NCBI GenBank assembly: GCA_003117195.1 | Contig: BDSI01000151.1 | Coordinates: 186,001 to 250,000 of the forward strand | Origin: Eudorina sp. 2006-703-Eu-15 | Taxonomy: Eukaryota; Chlorophyta; Chlorophyceae; Chlamydomonadales; Volvocaceae | Direction: 5' to 3' | Length of the DNA stretch: 64,000 bases | In this document: in pieces, positions 11,481-23,420 of the stretch | Layout of the letters: each line of letters begins with the position of its first letter | How positions within the stretch are numbered: the stretch's first letter is position 1 | The notes under the pieces: generated by a model | The model's input: only the letters and a program-made list of their open reading frames with translations | Database searches by the model: none | What the model was told of the DNA's origin: nothing | Made by a program: the position numbers and the translations under genes

Positions 11481-14150
11481 ATCCTTACGTTCTTTCGCGC
11501 CAGCAGCCCCGCCCATGGTGGTGGATCCGGTCGGATGTGGACGGATCTCGCGCCTCGGGAGAGGGGGTAGCACCGCACGTGCACCAGGGCCGAGTAACAG
11601 GGGGTAGCACTCTGGGAGGGTGTTCCGAGTCGGAACCAGGCCGGGGGCCGCAAAGGAAGCAGAAGAGCAGGGGGATATTCTGAAAGCGGCCAGGGCAACA
11701 GCCCTGATTGACGCGGATAGAGGATGGGGAGGACCCCAGGCGGGAGTCCCTCGGTCGGTGTGTGGGTGCGTGTGTGACGCAAAGGGGTTTCCAACGCGGT
11801 ATAGGCGGTGTTGGCGAGAGCGCAGCCGAGCGCCCATATGGTGATAGGATCTGATTATCTTCATTCGTACAACCGACATTCGTACAAGCGTCTTCTGCCC
11901 TGCGTGGGCCGCAAGTCGTATCTTGTCGCTCGGTTGACAGGGAAGGCATGTGGTTTGGCGAAGGCCGCCGCTGCCTCATCTTGAGGTGGCTGTGCGCCGT
12001 TGTCCTCCTCCAGTAGTGTCCCTGCAGTCGGCCATCGTCCGCCGCGCCATATCCCAGAACAGGCAGCAGCGCGTGTCCCACTTTGGGTGTCGTCCTGGTC
12101 TCATTCTTTCCCGCTCGTCCCGGAACATATCGGCTGCGGCGGTCAGTGGTGTGTGTGTGTGTGTGTGTGTGTGGTCGCGTACCGCGGATAGAAAGATATC
12201 TTCGCCCGTACAGGCCGCGGCGCAGCGCACGTTGCTGGCCAGCGGAGATTTTGCATTCTCGAATGCAAAAACTAGCCAGGTTGTGGTTGCCTTGTGCATT
12301 ACATCAGTAGGGGATGCGCGTTGCAGAGGCGGTTGAAAATCACGCGGTTGCCCCCAACGCGCCGGACATGCAAATAATTTACATACGGCAAGCATCGCAT
12401 CTGTCGTACAATACATCTTTGGCGGGAATGCAGCGGTACCGTATGCAGTACGAGGCACGCACCCGGGTGAAGCGCAACCTAGAGCGCCTTCCGCTGTGCT
12501 GGCTCGTCGTCGTTTCGTGTCGCTTGACCGGCAAGATGTAATTGTGATCGCTATTCACCTGGCAGCTCAGGACCCGGAGGAACCAGGCCTGACGCCATAC
12601 ATCGTCGATCCATTCTCGGAAGCGCGCCATGAATCAAGAGCGCGCATCGCATGCTGCACGTATACAATGATAACAAGTGAAATGAACGAACACAACTACA
12701 TACGGCAGGCGACAGAGCTGGTCTCAGACCGCTTTGCAGTAATTGCAGCCACAACCTCCAGCCGAACTCCGCAAACTTCTCGCGCAATGCGACTCAACGC
12801 CATCATTCTACGAAACAAAAATGGCTGGCTACGGCCAAGGCGTCGCCCACAGATTGCGCCATCCATATACCTTTTGTTCGGTTTTAGGAAATCGCCAAGC
12901 CGGCTGGTCCTCGTCCTTGTCCTTGTCCTTGTAACTTTTGCAGTCTGGTTAATCAGACCTCAGGTTTATGCACCAAAAGCCAATCCCTGAAGCATGTACG
13001 AAGCAGCAGTAGTGACCTTGTCATCTTGTACGATGTAAACGTCAGTCATCCTATATAAACTTGCGGCTGGCCTTCTTTTTTCTCCAGAAGCTGTATCAAA
13101 GCAGGAACAGCTCACTGGAAGCTTTATTACTGCACTCTCGCTTAAGCGTAGGAGTCCATTCCGTCACAGCCCTTTTAACTTTGTCGCAGCAGCACAGCCT
13201 CAACTTCCAAGGTGAGCTCACGATGTCTAATCGTCTGCAAGAGGCGCTTGCTGGTCGCCAGTGCGTACGCTCCCCATGCGAGCTCGCTTACCAACAATCC
13301 CCGCTTGATTCGACTTTTTTATTAACTTTAATTTCATGATAACATTGCCGCAGAGATGATAGCATTGCTGCAGCGATATCAAAAACAATTGTCAAGGTCA
13401 TGTTCCTGTCGACAGCGAAGTTGCCAGCGCCGCTGAAAACTCTTACGTGAGTGCTGGTTTATGGATACTGTGCTATCAGACTGCAATCTGAAGCTCGTTT
13501 CGTGGCGTGACCATTGCGACAACGTGCGTCCGACCGCAACATGCTTGGCATGCCTGCTGGCTGCGAGTGGCAGGTATGGGTATTCACGTTTCTGGATGCG
13601 GAAATGCAGTTCGTCGGTTTGCTGATACTGATCTGGGATCACATTGTGCTTCGTGGCCAAGAAGTGGTGCCTTTGGAGTCGTGAACCTCGTCTCGATCCC
13701 GCCGCGCCTTTCCTTCCCTCGCAGAGGCCCGAGTGACCCGTGAAGCTTGCTGACCAAGGCCGAAGGAGCGCGACAAGGTGCCGCTGACCGACGCGCACAA
13801 GACGACTCTCAGTGTCACATCGACGTTGTCGGAGACCGCTGCAGTGGGCGTACGTCTATCTGGGTCACCATCTGTTCCGCGAAGGCTGCCATAGTCCGCG
13901 AAGGCTGCCATAGTCCGCGAAGGCTGCCATAGTCCGAGAGGTGGCCGTTTGCAACACATCCGCCGCTGCCATGTTCACCGTCTACGCGTCAAGATAACAT
14001 CGCGTTTTGGACCCACCAAGATCGACTCGTCAAGACCGGTGATCGACCATTGCGGCATGGAGGTGCCAGCTCTGATGCGCGAGATACGTTTGGTATGGGG
14101 ATTTATATCAGATTGTTGAGGAGCCCGATGCGAGGCAATGAGGACCGTAG
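11481..14150. other. Gene-poor interval after transaldolase
   Basis: It begins with the transaldolase 3' UTR. GC is lower from about 11,840 to 13,980. It contains a (GT)12 run at about 12,149-12,172, three copies of a 19-bp unit (agtccgcgaaggctgccat) at about 13,878-13,935, and a TATA-like cctatataaac at about 13,050 with no recognisable gene after it. Short open frames have no known domains. Confidence 0.45.
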
Positions 14151-14157
14151 GGATCTA

Positions 14158-14445
14158 TGTGTGGGTGGGGAGGGCCGGGCTGTGGAGATGGACCTATGCG
14201 TGGGTGGGGAGGGCCGGGCTGTGGAGATGGACCTATGCGTGGGTGGGGAGGGCCGGGCTGTGGAGAAGGACCTATGCGTGGGTGGGGAGGGCCGGGCTGT
14301 GGAGATGGACCTATGCGTGGGTGGGGAGGGCCGGGCTGTGGAGAAGGACCTATGCGTGGGTGGGGAGGGCCGGGCTGTGGAGATGGACCTATGCGTGGGT
14401 GGGGAGGGCCGGGCTGTGGAGAAGGACCTATGCGTGGGTCGGGAG
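14158..14445. repeat. 39-bp minisatellite, about seven copies
   Basis: Units of 39 bp begin gtgggtggggagggccgggc and alternate between two variants (gagatggacc and gagaaggacc). Because 39 is divisible by three, three plus-strand frames stay open; one reads LCVGGEGRAVEMD over and over. I regard this as a by-product of the period, not as a gene. Confidence 0.92.
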
Positions 14446-14455
14446 CGCCTCGTGT

Positions 14456-14491
14456 CGGGTCGGTCGGGTCGGTCGGGTCGGTCGGGTCGGT

Positions 14492-14535
<44 letters not shown>

Positions 14536-15024
14536 CGGTCGGGTCGGTCGGGTCGGTCGGGTCGGTCGGGTCGGTCGGGTCGGTCGGGTCGGTCGGGTCG
14601 GGTCGGTCGGTCGGTCGGGTCGGTCGGGTCGGTCGGGTCGGTCGGGTCGGTCGGGTCGGTCGGGTCGGTCGGGTCGGTCGGGTCGGTCGGGTCGGTCGGT
14701 CGGTCGGGTCGGTCGGGTCGGTCGGTCGGGTCGGTCGGGTCGGTCGGGTCGGTCGGGTCGGTCGGGTCGGTCGGGTCGGTCGGGTCGGTCGGGTCGGTCG
14801 GGTCGGTCGGGTCGGTCGGGTCGGTCGGGTCGGTCGGGTCGGTCGGGTCGGTCGGGTCGGTCGGGTCGGTCGGGTCGGTCGGGTCGGTCGGTCGGTCGGG
14901 TCGGTCGGGTCGGTCGGGTCGGTCGGGTCGGTCGGGTCGGTCGGGTCGGTCGGGTCGGTCGGGTCGGTCGGGTCGGTCGGGTCGGTCGGGTCGGTCGGGT
15001 CGGTCGGGTCGGTCGGGTCGGTCG
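14456..15024. repeat. (GGGTCGGTC)n minisatellite with a 42-nt G run
   Basis: About 570 bp of a 9-bp unit GGGTCGGTC, with occasional pure GGTC steps (for example near 14,610, 14,695 and 14,890). It is interrupted at 14,493-14,534 by 42 uninterrupted G. Frames stay open on both strands, giving RSGRSG or DPTDPT peptides that I do not consider coding. Confidence 0.95.
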
Positions 15025-18000
15025 ATTGAGGAGATCAAGGACCCAGTCAAGGACTTGGGGTCTGAGTACGGCGCAGCCAAGCGTGCGTCACGGCAGCCGG
15101 GCGGGGCTTACCAGCGGTTCGGGCCCCGTGTGGCCCTACCGTACCTGTCTCTGTGCCCTATGCCAGTCCGCTTGACTGCGAGGCCCCCTTCCGCGTTTCG
15201 TTTTGCACTTGCCCCTTCTTGCTCCGGTGATTGATCACGTTTCGCTGACACCCTCGTTTGCCCCCTCGTTTCCCCCATTACTTGACTGCTTTTCAGGACT
15301 GCGGAGATCAAGGACCAAGTCAAGGACTTGGCTGCGCCGTACTCAGACCCCACGCGTCACGGCAACGCGTCGTATTTTGGCGGATTCGCTGACACCCTCG
15401 TTTGCCCCCTCGTTCCTGGCTGCTTTGCAGGACTGAGGAGATCAAGGACCCAGTCAAGGACTTGGGGTCTGAGTACGTCGCAGCCAAACGTGCGTCGCGG
15501 CAACGCGTCGCGGCCAGGCGGTGCTTCACAGCGGTTCGGGCCCCGTGCGCCCCTACCGTACCTGTCTCTGTGCCCTATGCCAGTTAGCTTGACTGCCAGG
15601 CCCCCTTCCGCGTTTCGTTTTGCACTTGCCCCTTCTTGTTCCGGTGATTGATCACGTTTCGCTGACAACCTCGTTTTGCCCCGCCCCTCGTTTCCCCCAT
15701 TACCTGGCTGCTTTGCAGGACTGAGGAGATCAAGGACCCAGTCAAGACCTTGGGATCTGAGTACGTCGCAGCCAAGCGTGCGTCACGGCAACGCGCCGTA
15801 GCCGGGCGGTGCTTCACAGCGGTTCGGGCCCCGTGCGCCCCTACCGTACCTGTCTCTTTGCCCTAGGCCAGTCCGCTTGACTGCCAGGCCCCCTTCCGCG
15901 TTTCGTTTTGCACTTACCCCTTCTTGTTCCGGTCGTTGATCACGTTTCGCTGACACCCTCATTTGCCCCCTCGTTTCCCCCATTACTTGGCTGCTTTGCA
16001 GAACTGCGGAGATCAAGGACCAAGTCAAGGACTTGACTGCGCCGTACTCAGACCCCACGCGTTACGGCAACGCGTCGCGGCCAGACGGTGCTTACCAGCG
16101 GTTCGGGCCCCGTGCGCCCCTTCCGTACCTGTCTCTGTGCCCTAGGCCCGTCCGCTTGACTGCCAGGCCCCCTTCCGCGTTTCGTTTTGCACTTGCCCCT
16201 TCTTGTTCCGGTCGTTGATCACGTTTCGCTGACACCCTCGTTTGCCCCTCGTTTCCCCCATTACTTGACTGCTTTTCAGGACTGCGGAGATCAAGGACCA
16301 AGTCAAGGACTTGGCTGCGCCGTACTCAGACCCCACGCGTCACGGCAACGCGCCGTAGCTTGGCGGATTCGCTGACACCCTCGTTTGCCCCCTCGTTCCT
16401 GGCTGCTTTGCAGGACTGAGGAGATCAAGGACCCAGTCAAGGACTTGGGGTCTGAGTACGTCGCAGCCAAACGTGCGTCGCGGCAACGCGTCGCGGCCAG
16501 GCGGTGCTTCACAGCGGTTCGGGCCCCGTGCGCCCCTACCGTACCTGTCTCTGTGCCCTATGCCAGTTAGCTTGACTGCCAGGCCCCCTTCCGCGTTTCG
16601 TTTTGCACTTGCCCCTTCTTGTTCCGGTGATTGATCACGTTTCGCTGACAACCTCGTTTTGCCCCGCCCCTCGTTTCCCCCATTACCTGGCTGCTTTGCA
16701 GGACTGAGGAGATCAAGGACCCAGTCAAGACCTTGGGATCTGAGTACGTCGCAGCCAAGCGTGCGTCACGGCAACGCGCCGTAGCCGGGCGGTGCTTCAC
16801 AGCGGTTCGGGCCCCGTGCGCCCCTACCGTACCTGTCTCTTTGCCCTAGGCCAGTCCGCTTGACTGCCAGGCCCCCTTCCGCGTTTCGTTTTGCACTTAC
16901 CCCTTCTTGTTCCGGTCGTTGATCACGTTTCGCTGACACCCTCATTTGCCCCCTCGTTTCCCCCATTACTTGGCTGCTTTGCAGAACTGCGGAGATCAAG
17001 GACCAAGTCAAGGACTTGACTGCGCCGTACTCAGACCCCACGCGTTACGGCAACGCGTCGCGGCCAGACGGTGCTTACCAGCGGTTCGGGCCCCGTGCGC
17101 CCCTTCCGTACCTGTCTCTGTGCCCTAGGCCCGTCCGCTTGACTGCCAGGCCCCCTTCCGCGTTTCGTTTTGCACTTGCCCCTTCTTGTTCCGGTCGTTG
17201 ATCACGTTTCGCTGACACCCTCGTTTGCCCCCTCGTTTCCCCCATTACTTGACTGCTTTGCAGGACTGCGGAGATCAAGGACCAAGTCAAGGACTTGACT
17301 GCGCCGTACTCAGACCCCACGCGTTACTACGCGTTACGGCAACGCGTCGCGGCCAGGCGGTGCTTACCAGCGGTTCGGGACCCGTGCGCCCCTTCCGTAC
17401 CTGTCTCTGTGCCCTAGGCCCGTCCGCTTGACTGCCAGGCCCCCTTCCGCGTTTCGTTTTGCACTTGCCCCTTCTTGTTCCGGTCGTTGATCACGTTTCG
17501 CTGACACCCTCGTTTGCCCCCTCGTTTCCCCCATTACTTGACTGCTTTTCAGGACTGCGGAGATCAAGGACCAAGTCAAGGACTTGGGGTCTGAGTACGT
17601 CGCAGCCAAACGTGCGTCGCGGCAACGCGTCGCGGCCAGGCGGTGCTTCACAGCGGTTCGGGCCCCGTGCGCCCCTACCGTACCTGTCTCTGTGCCCTAT
17701 GCCAGTTAGCTTGACTGCCAGGCCCCCTTCCGCGTTTCGTTTTGCACTTGCCCCTTCTTGTTCCGGTGATTGATCACGTTTCGCTGACAACCTCGTTTTG
17801 CCCCGCCCCTCGTTTCCCCCATTACCTGGCTGCTTTGCAGGACTGAGGAGATCAAGGACCCAGTCAAGACCTTGGGATCTGAGTACGTCGCAGCCAAGCG
17901 TGCGTCACGGCAACGCGCCGTAGCCGGGCGGTGCTTCACAGCGGTTCGGGCCCCGTGCGCCCCTACCGTACCTGTCTCTTTGCCCTAGGCCAGTCCGCTT

Positions 18001-21000
18001 GACTGCCAGGCCCCCTTCCGCGTTTCGTTTTGCACTTACCCCTTCTTGTTCCGGTCGTTGATCACGTTTCGCTGACACCCTCATTTGCCCCCTCGTTTCC
18101 CCCATTACTTGGCTGCTTTGCAGAACTGCGGAGATCAAGGACCAAGTCAAGGACTTGACTGCGCCGTACTCAGACCCCACGCGTTACGGCAACGCGTCGC
18201 GGCCAGACGGTGCTTACCAGCGGTTCGGGCCCCGTGCGCCCCTTCCGTACCTGTCTCTGTGCCCTAGGCCCGTCCGCTTGACTGCCAGGCCCCCTTCCGC
18301 GTTTCGTTTTGCACTTGCCCCTTCTTGTTCCGGTCGTTGATCACGTTTCGCTGACACCCTCGTTTGCCCCCTCGTTTCCCCCATTACTTGACTGCTTTGC
18401 AGGACTGCGGAGATCAAGGACCAAGTCAAGGACTTGACTGCGCCGTACTCAGACCCCACGCGTTACTACGCGTTACGGCAACGCGTCGCGGCCAGGCGGT
18501 GCTTACCAGCGGTTCGGGACCCGTGCGCCCCTTCCGTACCTGTCTCTGTGCCCTAGGCCCGTCCGCTTGACTGCCAGGCCCCCTTCCGCGTTTCGTTTTG
18601 CACTTGCCCCTTCTTGTTCCGGTCGTTGATCACGTTTCGCTGACACCCTCGTTTGCCCCCTCGTTTCCCCCATTACTTGACTGCTTTTCAGGACTGCGGA
18701 GATCAAGGACCAAGTCAAGGACTTGGGGTCTGAGTACGTCGCAGCCAAACGTGCGTCGCGGCAACGCGTCGCGGCCAGGCGGTGCTTCACAGCGGTTCGG
18801 GCCCCGTGCGCCCCTACCGTACCTGTCTCTGTGCCCTATGCCAGTTAGCTTGACTGCCAGGCCCCCTTCCGCGTTTCGTTTTGCACTTGCCCCTTCTTGT
18901 TCCGGTGATTGATCACGTTTCGCTGACAACCTCGTTTTGCCCCGCCCCTCGTTTCCCCATTACCTGGCTGCTTTGCAGGACTGAGGAGATCAAGGACCCA
19001 GTCAAGACCTTGGGATCTGAGTACGTCGCAGCCAAGCGTGCGTCACGGCAACGCGCCGTAGCCGGGCGGTGCTTCACAGCGGTTCGGGCCCCGTGCGCCC
19101 CTACCGTACCTGTCTCTTTGCCCTAGGCCAGTCCGCTTGACTGCCAGGCCCCCTTCCGCGTTTCGTTTTGCACTTACCCCTTCTTGTTCCGGTCGTTGAT
19201 CACGTTTCGCTGACACCCTCATTTGCCCCCTCGTTTCCCCCATTACTTGGCTGCTTTGCAGAACTGCGGAGATCAAGGACCAAGTCAAGGACTTGACTGC
19301 GCCGTACTCAGACCCCACGCGTTACGGCAACGCGTCGCGGCCAGACGGTGCTTACCAGCGGTTCGGGCCCCGTGCGCCCCTTCCGTACCTGTCTCTGTGC
19401 CCTAGGCCCGTCCGCTTGACTGCCAGGCCCCCTTCCGCGTTTCGTTTTGCACTTGCCCCTTCTTGTTCCGGTCGTTGATCACGTTTCGCTGACACCCTCG
19501 TTTGCCCCTCGTTTCCCCCATTACTTGACTGCTTTGCAGGACTGCGGAGATCAAGGACCAAGTCAAGGACTTGACTGCGCCGTACTCAGACCCCACGCGT
19601 TACTACGCGTTACGGCAACGCGTCGCGGCCAGGCGGGGCTTACCAGTGGTTCGGGCCCCGTGCGCCCCTTCCGTACCTGTCTCTGTGCCCTAGGCCCGTC
19701 CGCTTGACTGCCAGGCCCCCTTCCGCGTTTCGTTTTGCACTTGCCCCTTCTTGTTCCGGTCGTTGATCACGTTTCGCTGACACCCTCGTTTGCCCCCTCG
19801 TTTCCCCCATTACTTGACTGCTTTTCAGGACTGCGGAGATCAAGGACCAAGTCAAGGACTTGGCTGCGCCGTACTCAGACCCCACGCGTCACGGCAATGC
19901 GCCGTAGCTTGGCGGATTCGCTGACACCCTCGTTTGCCCCCTCGTTCCTGGCTGCTTTGCAGGACTGAGGAGATCAAGGACCCAGTCAAGGACTTGGGGT
20001 CTGAGTACGTCGCAGCCAAACGTGCGTCGCGGCAACGCGTCGCGGCCAGGCGGTGCTTCACAGCGGTTCGTGCCCCGTGCGCCCCTACCGTACCTGTCTC
20101 TTTGCCCTAGGCCCGTCCGCTTGACTGCCAGGCCCCCTTCCGCGTTTCGTTTTGCACTTACCCCTTCTTGTTACGGTCGTTGATCACGTTTCGCTGACAC
20201 CCTCATTTGCCCCCTCGTTTCCCCCATTACTTGGCTGCTTTGCAGGACTGCGGAGATCAAGGACCAAGTCAAGGACTTGACTGCTCCGTACTCAGACCCC
20301 ACGCGTTACGGCAACGCGTCGCGGCCAGGCGGTGCTTACCAGCGGTTCGGGACACGTGCGCCCCTTCCGTACCTGTCTCTGTGCCCTAGGCCCGTCCGCT
20401 TGACTGCCAGGCCCCCTTCCGCGTTTCGTTTTGCACTTGCCCCTTCTTATTTCCGGTCGTTGATCACGTTTCGCTGACACCCTCGTTTGCCCCCTCGTTT
20501 CCCCCATTACTTGGCTGCTTTGCAGGACTGCGGAGATCAAGGACCAAGTCAAGGACTTGACTGCGCCGTACTCAGACCCCACGCGTCACGGCAACGCGTC
20601 GTATTTTGGCGGATTCGCTGACACCCTCGTTTGCCCCCTCGTTCCTGGCTGCTTTGCAGGACTGAGGAGATCAAGGACCCAGTCAAGGACTTGGGGTCTG
20701 AGTACGTCGCAGCCAAACGTGCGTCGCGGCAACGCGTCGCGGCCAGGCGGTGCTTCACAGCGGTTCGGGCCCCGTGCGCCCCTACCGTACCTGTCTCTGT
20801 GCCCTATGCCAGTTAGCTTGACTGCCAGGCCCCCTTCCGCGTTTCGTTTTGCACTTACCCCCTCTTGTTCCGGTCGTTGATCACGTTTCGCTGACACCCT
20901 CGTTTGCTCCCTTTACTTGGCTGCTTTGCAGGACTGCGGAGATCAAGGACCAAATCAAGGACTTGGCTGCGCCGTACTCAGACCCCACGCGTCACGGCAA

Positions 21001-23420
21001 CGCGCCGTAGCCGGGCGGGGCTTACCAGTGGTTCGGGCCCCGTGCGCCCCTACCGAACCTGTCTCTTTGCCCTAGGCCCGTCCGCTTGACTGCCAGGCCC
21101 CCTTCCGCTTTCGTTTTGCACTTGCTCCTTTTTGTTCCGGTGATTGATCACGTTTCGCTGACACCCTCGTTTGCCCCCTCGTTTCCCCCATTACCTGGCT
21201 GCTTTGCAGGATTGAGGAGATCAAGGACCCAGTCAAGACCTTGGGATCTGAGTACGGCGCAGCCAATCGTGCGTCGCGGCAACGCGTCGATGCCAGGCGG
21301 TGTTTCACAGCGGTTCGGGCACCGTGCGCCCCTACCGTACCTGTCTCTTTGACCTAGGCCAGTCCGCTTGACTGCCAGGCCCCCTTCCGCGTTTCGTTTT
21401 GCACTTGCCCCTTCTTGTTCCGGTCGTTGATCACGTTTCGCTGACAACCTCGTTTTGCCCCCTCGTTTCCCCCATTACCTGGCTGCTTTGCGGGACTGAG
21501 GAGATCAAGATCCCAGTCAAGACCTTGGGATCTGAGTACGGCGCAGCCAAGCTGCGTCACGGCAACGCGCCGTAGCCGGGCGGGGCGTACCAGCGGTTCG
21601 GGCCCCGTGCGCCCCTACCGTACCTGTCTCTTTGACCTAGGCCAGTCCGCTTGACTGCCAGGCCCCCTTCCGCGTTTCGTTTTGCACTTGCCCCTTCTTG
21701 TTCCGGTGATTGATCACGTTTCGCTGACACCCTCGTTTTGCCCCCTCGTTTCCCCCATTACCTGGCTGCTTTGCAGGACTGAGGAGATCAAGGACCCAGT
21801 CAAGACCTTGGGATCTGAGTACGGCGCAGCCAAGCTGCGTCACGGCAACGCGCCGTAGCCGGGCGGGGCGTACCAGCGGTTCGGGCCCCGTGCGCCCCTA
21901 CCGAACCTGTTTCTTTGCCCTAGGACAGTTAACTTGACTGCCAGGCCCTCTTCCGCGTTTCGTTTTGCACTTGCCCCTTCTTGTTCCGGTGATTGATCAC
22001 GTTTCGCTGACAACCTCGTTTTGCCCCCTCGTTTCCCCCATTACCTGGCTGCTTTGCGGGACTGAGGAGATCAAGATCCCAGTCAAGACCTTGGGATCTG
22101 AGTACGGCGCAGCCAAGCGTGCGTCACGGCAACGCGCCGTAGCCGGGCGGGGCGTACCAGCGGTTCGGGCACCGTGCGCCCCTACCGTACCTGTCTCTTT
22201 GACCTAGGCCAGTCCGCTTGACTGCCAGGCCCCCTTCCGCGTTTCGTTTTGCACTTGCCCCTTCTTGTTCCGGTGATTGATCACGTTTCGCTGACAACCT
22301 CGTTTTGCCCCCTCGTTTCCCCCATTACCTGGCTGCTTTGCAGGACTGAGGAGATCAAGGACCCAGTCAAGACCTTGGGATCTGAGTACGGCGCAGCCAA
22401 GCTGCGTCACGGCAACGCGCCGTAGCCGGGCGGGGCGTACCAGCGGTTCGGGCCCCGTGCGCCCCTACCGAACCTGTTTCTTTGCCCTAGGACAGTTAAC
22501 TTGACTGCCAGGCCCCCTTCCGCGTTTCGTTTTGCACTTGCCCCTTCTTGTTCCGGTGATTGATCACGTTTCGCTGACACCCTCGTTTGCCCCCTTGTTT
22601 CCCCCATTACCTGGCTGCTTTGCAGGACTGAGGACAACAAGGACCCAGTCAAGGACTTGGGGTCTGAGTACGGCGCAGCCAAGCGTGCGTCGCGGCAACG
22701 CGTCGCGGCCAGGCGGTGTTTCACAGCGGTTCGGGCCCCGTGCGCCCCTACCGAACCTGTCTCTGTGCCCTATGCCTGTCCGCTTGACTGCGAGGACCCC
22801 TTCCGCGTTTCGTTTTGCACTTGCCCCTTCTTGCTCCGGTGATTGATCACGTTTCGCTGACACCCTCGTTTGCCCCCTCGTTTCCCCCATTACTTGACTG
22901 CAGTCAAGTAAAGCAGCTGCTTTGCAGGACTGCGGAGATCAAGGACCAAGTCAAGGACTTGGCTGCGCCGTACTCAGACCCCACGCGTCACGGCAACGCG
23001 CCGTAGCTTGGCGGATTCGCTGACACCCTCGTTTGCCCCCTCGTTTCCCCCATGGCCTGGCTGCTTTTCAGGATTGAGGAGATCAAGGACCCAGTCAAGG
23101 ACGTGGGGTCTGAGTACGGCGCAGCCAAGGATGCGTCGCCGCAACGCGTCGCGGCAGTGCTTCACAGCGGTTCGGGCCCCGTGCGCCCCTACCGAACCTG
23201 TCTCTTTGCCCTAGGCCAGTCAGCTTGACTGCCAGGCCCCCTTCCGCGTTTCGTTTTGCACTTGCCCCTCCTTGTTCCGGTCGTTGATCACGTTTCGCTG
23301 ACACCCTCGTTTGCCCCCTCGTTTCCCCCTTTACCTGGCTGCTTTGCAGGATTGCGGAGATCAAGATCCCAGTCAAGACCTTGGGATCTGAGTACGGCGC
23401 AGCCAAGCGTGCGTCGTTGG
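15025..23420. repeat. Satellite array, about 33 units of ~283 bp, with higher-order repeats
   Basis: Each unit is anchored on gagatcaaggac and continues through gtcaaggacttgg, a GC-rich stretch, the block ccttccgcgtttcgttttgc, and a pyrimidine tract ending ctgctttgcag. Typical spacing is 277-288 bp, with several short units of about 135 bp. Two forms alternate irregularly: form A reads ttggggtctgagtacg after the anchor, and form B reads the reverse complement of that segment. Higher-order copies recur at about 983 bp (15,300 and 16,283) and about 1,139 bp (17,324 and 18,463). In form A each unit looks like a mini exon: a TTTGCAG acceptor, 59 nt readable as TEEIKDPVKDLGSEYGAAK, then a GTGCGT donor-like site. 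No long gene runs through the array. Confidence 0.95.

Noticed and set aside
15027..23400. Many repeated 60-107-codon frames in the satellite
   Set aside because: They recur because the units repeat; stops and frame changes differ between units and no gene runs through.
15025..23420. CRISPR array
   Set aside because: Units are ~283 bp with no short spacer/repeat pattern, and the genome is eukaryotic.
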